DNA from: Fallopia convolvulus
Taxonomy: Eukaryota > Streptophyta > Magnoliopsida > Caryophyllales > Polygonaceae
Direction of reading: 5' to 3'
DNA length: 64,000 bases
Assembly: GCA_964016875.1 (NCBI GenBank)
Contig: OZ024729.1
Coordinates: 29,098,494-29,162,493 of the forward strand
Shown here: in pieces, positions 56,732 through 64,000 of the stretch
Numbering within the stretch: position 1 is the stretch's first letter
How the letters are laid out: each line of letters begins with the position of its first letter
Notes under the pieces: model-generated
What the model saw: only the letters and a program-made list of their open reading frames with translations
Databases searched by the model: none
Told to the model about the DNA's origin: nothing
Position numbers and translations under genes: made by a program

Positions 56732-58445
56732 ATGGACAAGTTGAATGGAACTGGGAAAGGCAGAGTGTGTGTCACAGGAGCATCTGGGTTTTTAGCTTCT
56801 TGGATTGTTAAGAGACTCCTATCCTCTGGTTACTTTGTTATTGGCACTGTCAGAGATCCAGGTTCAACATCCTCAGTTATTTCCTCCTCTCTAATCACTA
56901 CTATTCCCTACCATGTTCTCTTGGTATTTTTAAGTAGCTTATAAACTGTACAAGCTAACTCTTATTTAATTTAAAACAAGGACATGAATGACATACTATG
57001 ATTTGACATACTAATGAAAAGTTCATGGTTGATATTATTGTAGGAGATGAAAAGAAGTTAGCACATCTGTGGAAGCTGGAAGGTGCAAAAGAGAGGCTTC
57101 AACTGATGAAGGCTGACCTCATGGTTGAAGGCAGCTTTGACCAGGCCATCATGGGCTGTAATGGTGTATTTCACACTGCTTCCCCTGTAGTTCCCAAGGC
57201 AAGTTCAATATTACAATTTCCCTCTCATTAACCTAACAACAATATATGAAAAATTCATTTCTTTGTTATATGATCAAGCATCTTCTGAATAATCAGGCTG
57301 ACATATTGGAGCCTGCAATCAAGGGCACACTGAACGTGCTTCGCTCTTGCAAAAGGAACCCGTCTCTGAAACGTGTCGTTCTCACGTCATCTTCTTCGGC
57401 AGTGAGGATCAGAGAGGACATCGATCCAAACGTGCCTTTGGATGAGTCAGTTTGGAGCTCTGTAGAGCTTTGTGAAATGTATCAGGTATCATCACATTCA
57501 AGAAACACATTTGGTAGTACGTTTTCAACATATATATGACTAATATATATGAGCTAGATACAAACAATTAATCTACTAGTCTGTTTTTTTTTTTTTTTGA
57601 TGATGATGATTGAAGGTTTGGTATGCACTCTCAAAGATCCATGCTGAGAGATCAGCATGGGAGTTCTGCAAGGAAAACAACATTGACTTAGTGACAATGA
57701 TTCCATCCTTCATTGTCGGCCCAAGCTTGTCTCCGTCTTTGTCTCCCACTTGTTCTGACATTCTTGGCTTGTTCAAAGGTAATGTAACATATCCTTACTT
57801 CTCTTCAATATTGAAAACCATGCTTCGAGACTTGTTACTATTCACTACTTTTTTTTATTTTTTTTTCTCTTTTTTCCAGTCTAGTTTGCTTTCTGTGCTC
57901 TGTGGTCCGTCGGGTCTTGTGGGCGCCTATATTGACCCTCCAAATTTCACGTAAGGAAGCTCCACTGGGTAATTGTTATTGTTGTTGTTTTTGTTGTTTG
58001 TTTTTTCCAGGAGACGGATCAAGGTTTGAGTTCCATGGGAGGATGGGATATGTGCACATAGATGATGTTGCAATGTGCCACATTTTGGTGTATGAGCACC
58101 CAAACGCTCGTGGGCGCTACCTCTGTAGCTCCAAGGTCATGGAGCCTGATGAATTGACGGCTTTCCTCCTCTCTCGCTATCCGAATTATCCGATCCCCAC
58201 CAGGTTTAGTTCAAACTGTGTTTAATTTTACAATGTGTTCCACCTCAATACTAATAAAGTGAAGATCTGTTGCTCTGAATTGCAGTATTGAGAACCCACA
58301 GAGGCCATATTATGAGTTGAACACTGGCAAGATACAGAGCTTGGGATTCAAATTCAAGACCGTTGAAGAGATGTTTGATGACTGCGTTGCTTCTTTCATA
58401 GAGCAAGGGTATCTGTCTCCAAATACTTGCCAAGTTCAATCTTAA
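56732..58445 (+). CDS. TKPR1: Tetraketide alpha-pyrone reductase 1 (DRL1 type)
   Basis: Six exons: 56732-56861, 57044-57198, 57297-57485, 57616-57778, 58011-58203, 58286-58445; 990 nt, 329 residues, phases consistent. A short-chain dehydrogenase of the CCR/DFR group. The NADP-binding motif is VCVTGASGFLASWIVKRLL (residues 12-30), catalytic Ser near 126 (VVLTSSSS) and YxxxK at Tyr161-Lys165 (WYALSK). Stretches such as EKKLAHLWKLEGAKERL and GYVHIDDVA are as I remember in Arabidopsis TKPR1/DRL1. That enzyme reduces polyketide alpha-pyrones from LAP5/LAP6 in tapetum cells for sporopollenin of the pollen wall. The start at 56732 matches the family start; a longer upstream frame has no ATG. Intron 2 has a GC donor (AAG|GCAAGT). 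Intron 4 holds a SINE. Length is as in the family. Confidence 0.93.
57880..58000 (+). mobile_element. SINE in intron 4 of TKPR1, duplicating the splice acceptor
   Basis: 121 bp ending CCACTGGGTAATTG plus TTG-rich tail, of the same family as 56119-56181. It is flanked by a 10-bp duplication TTTTTTCCAG (57870-57879 and 58001-58010). The right copy is the acceptor that keeps the reading frame into exon 5; the left copy is a decoy upstream. Confidence 0.8.
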
Positions 58446-58750
58446 ATCTCATAGTTGAGAGATTCAAGGACTTTAATTTCTTTTAAGAGTAAGGAATAAC
58501 GCGAATTGCAAAATATTTGTGGTTGTTTCAACTGTGTTTGTCTGATAACTAATAAATACATTTGGAGTGAATCGTGGGATTTGCAATGCTATAAAGAATG
58601 GAATGGTGCAATTCATCTATAAGAAATTTGTCCATTTGAGTTTTTGACCCAGCGAGGAATGCTGTAATTATGGGTGAACTCATAATTATTCATAGTGAGT
58701 AAACGTAGCCATTGAATTACAAATATTATCGTTATTAAACGAGAAAGCTA
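58446..58750. other. 3' flank of TKPR1
   Basis: No gene. Contains the expected 3' UTR; AATAAATA at about 58550-58557 is a possible polyadenylation signal. Otherwise unremarkable. Confidence 0.5.
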
Positions 58751-59049
58751 TATACACACAAAAAATTTCCCCGCGCACAAGATTTGGCTCGCTTCATAAT
58801 GCGAGCCATCTACGGATACCTGAGCGGATTTTTTTCAAAAGCAGCTAAATGACACGCTTCATGAAGCGTGATGCAATCTGGTGCGATTTCCTTACCCAAT
58901 CCAATATGTTTTTACATATATAGGTTCCTCTTGTTGATAGCTTCGATTTGATAGGTAATAAGCTCAAATACGACACCCGAGCAAAAAGTTATGCACGTTT
59001 TAAGATTGGACATACGCAAACTACTTTAACACGATGTTTTATTTGGGAT

Positions 59050-59650
59050 AGGAGTTAAGATAAGGCTTAGTATATAATATTTGGTACAGTTTAGGTTTAC
59101 TGTAAGTATTAGGGTTTATGGTTAGGGTAATGCTTTAAGGTAAAATTTTGGGGCTAAGGCTTAGGGTTTATATTAAGGATTATGGTTTAGTGTAGGATTT
59201 GAGTGAGGTTTAAGGTTTGTGTATAAGATTTAAGATATAGTTTGAATGTAGGGTTTAAATTAAGGATTAAGGGTAGGGTTTTAGATAAGGATTAATGTTT
59301 ATGATGGTGTTTAAGATAAGGTTTAAGGTATGATATTAGGTAAGTTTTAGGGTTTATAGTTAAGGTTAGGGTAGGATTTGAGTGCGGTATAGGGTTTATG
59401 ATAGTGTACGTTTATAGTTTTAGGGCTTAGGGTTTAGGATAGGATTTTGATAAAGAATTTAAGGTATGGCTTAAGTGTAGGGTTTTCGATAAGGTCTAGG
59501 ATTTAGAGTAGGGTTTGAGTAAAGGGTGTAAGATAAGGATTAAAGTAGGGTTTTGGGTAAGGTTTACTGTTTATGGTAGAGTTAGGGTTTATGTTTAAGC
59601 TAAGGTTTTAGCGTTGGATAAGACTTAGGATAAGAGATATAATTTGTGGT
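59050..59650 (+). repeat. Degenerate telomere-like repeats (TAGGGTTTA family)
   Basis: About 600 bp built of scrambled, diverged units around TAGGGTTTA and TTAAGGTTTAGG. The plant telomere unit is TTTAGGG, and exact or near units such as AGGGTTTAGG and GGCTTAGGGTTTAGG occur, but spacing is irregular and the G run is often broken. It is strand-asymmetric: G-rich on plus. It lies entirely between the inverted arms. Confidence 0.65.
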
Positions 59651-59659
59651 AAAGGATAA

Positions 59660-60130
59660 CCGAATATGGGTGTGCAAACCCATTTGACCATGATTTTGGT
59701 TAACTGAAGTTTGATTAACCATTATTTCAGTTACTTAAAATCATTAACCAAAATCGACCCTTTAATCTCGGTTAATCAGAGATTTGTTAACCAAATTTTT
59801 GGTTCGGTTTTCTCATTAACCAATAACTATTTATTTAATTTTATATTATATTATAAGAATACACTTGAACAACAATAAAGTTATCAGCTTTATATTAAAA
59901 ATATTATCGCTCGATTAGAATTTCAAAATAAATACTATTTTACATGATGATTATATTTTAAATTGTCTTTACAATATGCATTCTATATATATAACCTTTT
60001 GAGAGTTAAATATTTATAAAATGGTATATTTAACTAATCAATGATGTAAATATAAAATAATATTTTGAAAATCAAATATATTTTTAAATTCTCAAAATAA
60101 GCATGTAATTCCATTAAGATAAAAGATACT
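59660..60130. other. GGTTAACC-like block and AT-rich sequence inside the foldback element
   Basis: 59666-59830 has GGGTGTGCAAACCC and several copies of GGTTAACC-like words (TTGGTTAACTG, TGGTTAACCAT-like, CGGTTAATCAG), resembling the MITE at 22600. The remainder to 60130 is AT-rich. It may be another hAT MITE nested in the element; the right terminus and TSD are unclear. Confidence 0.4.
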
Positions 60131-60625
60131 TAAATCCTATCCTAGATAAACGACGTGTGAAAATAGTTTGCATATGCCCAATCTTTAAACGTTCATAACT
60201 TTTTGCTTAGGTGTTTGATTTGAGCTTATTACCTATCAAATCGAAGCTATCGACGAGAAGAACCTATATATGTAAAAAAAAATATGGGATTGGGTAAGAA
60301 AATCGCACCATATTGCATCACGCTTCATGAAGCGTGTCATTTTGCCGCTTTTGCAAAAAATCCACTCGGGTATCCGTAGATGGCTCGCATCATGAAGCGA
60401 GCCAAATCTTGTGTGTGGGGAAAAAATTTGTGTGTATATATCCTCAGCCTTAATAAAGGAGAAAACAAGATGTTTTATCATAGATAGTTGTATTGAGTGT
60501 GTTTGCAATGACAAAAAAAAAACTAGTTTAAATGTAGTGGTAGGGTTTTTTATACTTCTAAATGTGTTTGCATGGACAAATTAAATTAATTTGTAGCTTT
60601 TTATCTAGCTTAAATTAAAAGCTTT

Positions 60626-61897
60626 AGGGTGGGTTGGACATACAAATTGTTTAAGTAATTGTAGTTGAAATTAGAGTTGTAGTTATGTAACTAGGTAAAA
60701 TATGGGTTGGAGTTGAAATAAATAACTAAATTGTATTTGGACATAAACAACTAGATATAACTAGTTACAGTTACAACTCATATTTTTTTATTTAATCAAA
60801 GAAAAGAAATTAATCACTATTATTTTCATTTTGATTATTTTAACTCCAAAACAACTGCCCAAACCCCTAATCTACCTAATAATTTATAAAGCAAAAACCA
60901 TGTCAGTTGAAAAATTTGCGCCACGTGACATTATTTGAATAAAATAATGTCAAACTTTTTAATAATAACTTGTATTATCTACCTAATACATTATAAAACA
61001 GAAATCATGTCTGTTGAAAAAATTGCGTCACGACTCACGTGTCATCACTTGAATAAAATAATGTCAAGCTTTTAAATAATAATTTGTATTATTCTTTCCG
61101 TATATCTAATTTTTATATTATATTAACACTATCTATCTATATGTTGATACTTTTTATATTAAAGTTATGCATATCTTTTAACAAAACTTGATCTATATGC
61201 TAATATTTTTTGTAGTAATTTTATAAATAATAAATTTTATTTTATCTTTTAACAAATCTTGCACTCCAACCAAGTATACAATTTTTTAACTATATGTTGA
61301 TATTTTGCAATATAATAAATTATTTATAGTATATGGTATATTTTAGTATATATGGATATATCTACCTAAATTTTAATAAATTAATATCAAAAACTATTTT
61401 AATAATTATATTATCCTTGCATCGTAATTATCTTTAAGTTATAACATTATTTTTTTTATTTTTTTTCTATATGTTATCTTTTAAGACAACCTTTATATTA
61501 ATGTTCTCATATTAAAAAATATTATTATATTCATTACAAAGTAAAAGATAAGAACTCAAATACATAACCTTAATCAATATTTTATAAAAACTAATTGTTT
61601 ATTCATATTAATATCTTAAAAAAATAAAATAAAATTTAAAAATATTTAATTCAAGTGAAATTAACATTTTAAAAATTTTAATCAAAATATGGGACAAGAA
61701 GATCTCAACAAATATTAAAAAAAATATTTAGTAAATCACCCCGTAAGTATCACGGGAATTCAACTAGTTTTTTAAGATTTTTATTTAAACTAGTTAATCA
61801 ACTAGTAACTAGTTATTTTTTAGTTGCCAAATATTGTTATTTTCTTTTTTCAACTAGTAACTAGTTAAATAACTAGTTAAAATGGTCATGTAAAAAT
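60626..61897. mobile_element. Small element with AACTAGTT palindromes, split by a Helitron
   Basis: The outer parts 60640-60790 and 61768-61890 both consist of repeated AACTAGTT and TAACTAGTTA words, while flanks show an 8-bp match AAAGCTTT at 60618-60625 and 61898-61905. That is consistent with a hAT-type MITE of about 375 bp. The terminal inverted repeat is weak (left AGGGTGGGTTGGACAT; right ATGGTCATGTAAAAAT). AAAGCTTT is itself palindromic, so the TSD is less convincing than in the other elements. Confidence 0.5.
60871..61767 (+). mobile_element. Non-autonomous Helitron with tandem 5' ends
   Basis: The 5' end TCTACCTAATAATTTATAAAGC follows a host A. The 3' end has a stem CCCGT-AAGTATC-ACGGG (about 61738-61755), then AATTCAA and CTAG, followed by a host T at 61768. 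The first about 107 bp are repeated in tandem (60871-60977 and 60978-61092) with divergence. 897 bp, no Rep/helicase. It sits inside the AACTAGTT element. Confidence 0.8.
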
Positions 61898-61909
61898 AAA
61901 GCTTTTATG

Positions 61910-62851
61910 GCGTGTCCCAGATACTGGTATTTGGATCTCACCACTTCAAGGCGATTCGGTCCCTAAGCAGCAAAAATCTGCTCTCCCTTTATCATCAATC
62001 TGGAGTTGGGTGGTCCATCGGCGCCTGTCGGAAGCGATTGGTGGTGGCGGGGCTCTCACGGCTCTTGGTGGTGGTGGAATTGGGATTGTGGTGCGGGGGT
62101 CTTCGGCGGCCGCATCCTTGCTGGCGTTCTCTGGCGTCGATTATCACCTCCCTCAATCTCACTTGCCCTCACACAAACCCTGGTGAAAGATCCCTATCTC
62201 AACAAGCCCTATCTCTGTGATTCCCTTTTCCATTTTTTTGTCTCCAATTTCTATCAAGTTGTTTTGTGTTGCTCTGGTTTTTTTTTGCATTGCTGGCAGA
62301 AACAAATTTCAAGATCTTATTAATTTGTTTGGGATATACACCCCTTGCTATACAAACAATTTGCTTAACAAAGCTAACAAGCTCCTCACCACCAGGAGAC
62401 TTAAAACTGTCATGTGTCGAGTGGAAAAAAATTCCAGGAGACTTAAAATTCCTCACCACCAGGATCAAACCTGTAAAGGAATCTATGCCTATAATGCAAA
62501 TTCAACCAACAAGTTAAATAGTTATTTGGGAAGCCCCTCTCTTTACTGGGTTTGGTCACCATTAATTAACCAATTTGGTGTTGTTGTGTGTGGCAAACCG
62601 TGGAGCTCTTTGTACAATTTTACTCATACAGAGTTGTTTGAAATACTATGTTCCTGGTGTTTATTGTTATCTCACAACAGTGATCGTAACCTTTGTTCTT
62701 TAAAACTAGCATATTACCCCCTTTTTCTAACCGCGTCAACAGCGAAGTGTGATCCTTCTCTCTGTCTTGATTGTGAATCTACATGTTTGTCTAAACCTAC
62801 TAATATACTCAACAAACTCAAAAACTTTAGTGCTGGAATATCACCTGGTTA
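61910..62851 (+). other. 5' region of the LINE element
   Basis: A GC-rich start (61930-62200) with TGGTGGTGG and CGGCGGCC stretches, then T-rich text. The frames 61912-62220 and 62217-62852 show no domain, no zinc knuckle and biased composition, so I treat this as a probable 5' untranslated region. A decayed ORF1 remains possible. The 5' end and TSD of the LINE are not defined. Confidence 0.4.
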
Positions 62852-64000
62852 ATGTACATTTGTTTGACTGTTCTTGTGAGTGGTTGTAATCTTATATCAA
62901 CTCGTGGTGTTATCACCATAACTTACTTTGATCCTTGTGGTGCTTATTACACACCGTTTGATTCTTTTTTACAGCTTAATGCTTTATGGGTTAACGTTGT
63001 CTTGGTGGATCTTAACCCACCTATGATTACCACTTATGGTACTAATTTTCAACCTGATATTAACCCGATGTTGTGTGGGTGGAAGCTTAAGGCTTTCAAA
63101 AACACATGTGTAAAACAAGAATCCAATACTCATTTAGGGTTCAAACCCCCAAAAAACTCTCCAACTTTTGGAATAGCACTTGTTAGTGCTTACCCCAACA
63201 CCCTGAACGGAAAAACCGTGGATATGTGGACCAACGTCCTAGAAATCTCAACCTTCACAAGGATACAACCCCTTATTTTCCTCGGCCCCGGCCCGGGGTC
63301 GCCCGGTGTAGCTTCTAACCAAATCCTTGGTGAATGCAAACCCCCTTCGCACCACCTTCAGTGGCACCCGATTTTTTACGTGGTTTGTGTCACGATCGAT
63401 ACAACCACTCCGAGCCTAACTTTAAATGCCCGCAAAACGAAAACAACATACCATCCTATGTTTACAAAAACAAAGATTGTCCAACTCATTGCTAGAGGGG
63501 GGTACCCACCTAAGTACTATTACCAATATGGGCCGGATTCCCACCCGGGGGAACCCCAATATAAGGGAATAAAATTTCCTAATATTAATAACGACACTAG
63601 TAAAGTCACCAATCTCACACCCCAAGATGTAGAACTAACCAAGTATATAAGAAAATGTCCAAAAGGAAAATCATGGAAACTTCCACACCCCCTAATGGCC
63701 AAAAGCCACAAAATAGACGGTTTTTTTATGAAGATCAGTATGTGGAATTGCAGGGGCATGAAGCCGAAGTCTTTCTGGACTGAGGTCAGTGCTTTATGCC
63801 GCCTTGAAAATATCCAACTAATATCGCTAGTTGAAACAAAAGCCCAAACCCCGCCAGATTGTAAATACTGGCAAAAAGCTGGTTTTGACTCTATTGAATT
63901 TATCCCGGCAATCGGACTCGCTGGAGGGATCTGTGTCCTATCGAAGGGGGCCCAACTCTCGAATGAAAGAATTCAAATGTTCCACAAAGACGAACGCTTC
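62852..64000 (+). CDS. LINE (L1-type) ORF with endonuclease domain, open at the window end
   Basis: A continuous frame from ATG at 62852 to the last base, 383 codons without a stop. From 63728 on it is a plant L1 apurinic-type endonuclease: ISMWNCRGMKPKSFW, ISLVETKAQTPPDCKYW and AGFDSIEFIPAIGLAGGICV, with the catalytic Asn of the WNCRG motif and Glu of the ETK motif. An ATG at 63728 could be the original ORF2 start. The preceding 290 residues (MYICLTVLVSGCNLIST at the start, later LIFLGPGPGSPGVASNQ and ARGGYPPKYYYQYGPDS) match nothing I know and contain no CCHC knuckle. The protein would nick DNA and prime reverse transcription; RT lies beyond the window. The open frame suggests a young copy. 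Confidence 0.75.
   Translation, partial: MYICLTVLVSGCNLISTRGVITITYFDPCGAYYTPFDSFLQLNALWVNVVLVDLNPPMITTYGTNFQPDINPMLCGWKLKAFKNTCVKQESNTHLGFKPPKNSPTFGIALVSAYPNTLNGKTVDMWTNVLEISTFTRIQPLIFLGPGPGSPGVASNQILGECKPPSHHLQWHPIFYVVCVTIDTTTPSLTLNARKTKTTYHPMFTKTKIVQLIARGGYPPKYYYQYGPDSHPGEPQYKGIKFPNINNDTSKVTNLTPQDVELTKYIRKCPKGKSWKLPHPLMAKSHKIDGFFMKISMWNCRGMKPKSFWTEVSALCRLENIQLISLVETKAQTPPDCKYWQKAGFDSIEFIPAIGLAGGICVLSKGAQLSNERIQMFHKDERF

Larger units (their letters stand above)
58751..60440. mobile_element. Foldback (long-TIR) element with degenerate telomere-like core
   Basis: 58751-59060 and about 60130-60440 are inverted repeats of about 300 bp with roughly 85% agreement. Landmarks in both arms are TATATACACACAAA, GATTTGGCTCGCTTCAT, ATCTACGGATACC, ACACGCTTCATGAAGCGTG (a palindrome) and GATAGCTTCGATTTGATAGGTAATAAGC. 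No matching TSD could be fixed at the ends. The ORF 60236-60514 merely reads through the right arm. No transposase is encoded. Class is uncertain: MULE-like or foldback. Confidence 0.75.

Noticed and set aside
59050..59650. True interstitial telomere array
   Set aside because: Units are scrambled and the TTTAGGG register is not maintained; it is only telomere-like and lies within a mobile element.
62217..62852. 211-codon ORF as LINE ORF1
   Set aside because: No RNA-binding or CCHC motif, hydrophobic start in a T-rich tract and no resemblance to L1 ORF1; kept only as 5' region.
1..64000. CRISPR array, bacterial operons or tRNA/rRNA genes
   Set aside because: Repeats are irregular, genes are plant with introns, and no full tRNA or rRNA sequence was recognised; the tRNA-like A/B boxes at 35198-35261 do not fold as a tRNA.

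Overview
This is a stretch of a flowering-plant nuclear genome, almost certainly a eudicot. The evidence is three intact plant genes (two with canonical plant introns) set in dense, nested transposable elements. The genes are GC-rich or coding-like islands, while the rest is AT-rich and repetitive. I cannot name the species.

Layout. 1-4509: 3' half of an internally deleted Athila-like Ty3/gypsy element with its 3' LTR. 4510-8027 and 17338-about 19200: an old Mutator-like (MULE) region with a decayed transposase, an OTU-type cysteine protease and, convergently on the minus strand, a plant-mobile-domain (PMD) gene. 8028-17337: a complete Tat-lineage Ty3/gypsy element (TSD GTTAT) inserted in the PMD exon; it carries a four-exon antisense gene. 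19934-21208: intronless U-box E3 ligase of the PUB25/PUB26 type. 22600-33250: repeats, including an LTR element of 22999-30257 (TSD GTAGC) that itself holds a solo LTR (27337-29907, TSD GGTAG), then another Athila-like LTR with a hAT MITE inside, then a Copia-type LTR. 33252-41883: a nest of LINE fragment, Athila-like solo LTR, chromovirus-like LTR, SINE and Helitron. 42594-43418 and 51228-51584: hAT-type MITEs. 44724-51032: a long-TIR MULE-like element holding a non-autonomous LTR retrotransposon (45148-49878, TSD ATACC).

51775-56060: a nine-exon SPARK-domain receptor-like kinase. 56732-58445: a six-exon tetraketide alpha-pyrone reductase gene (TKPR1/DRL1 type, pollen-wall sporopollenin pathway). 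58751-60440: a foldback element with about 300-bp inverted repeats around degenerate telomere-like repeats. 60626-61897: a small element split by a Helitron. 62852-64000: an open LINE ORF with an L1-type endonuclease domain that runs off the window.

The three host genes have no obvious common pathway; they look like independent single-copy genes between repeat blocks. The most unusual signals are: a 14-bp palindrome-like motif (ACCGCGACCGCGGT) amplified in three unrelated element classes; family-specific palindrome arrays in several other elements; the spliced antisense gene of the Tat element; and a SINE insertion that duplicated a splice acceptor in the reductase gene.
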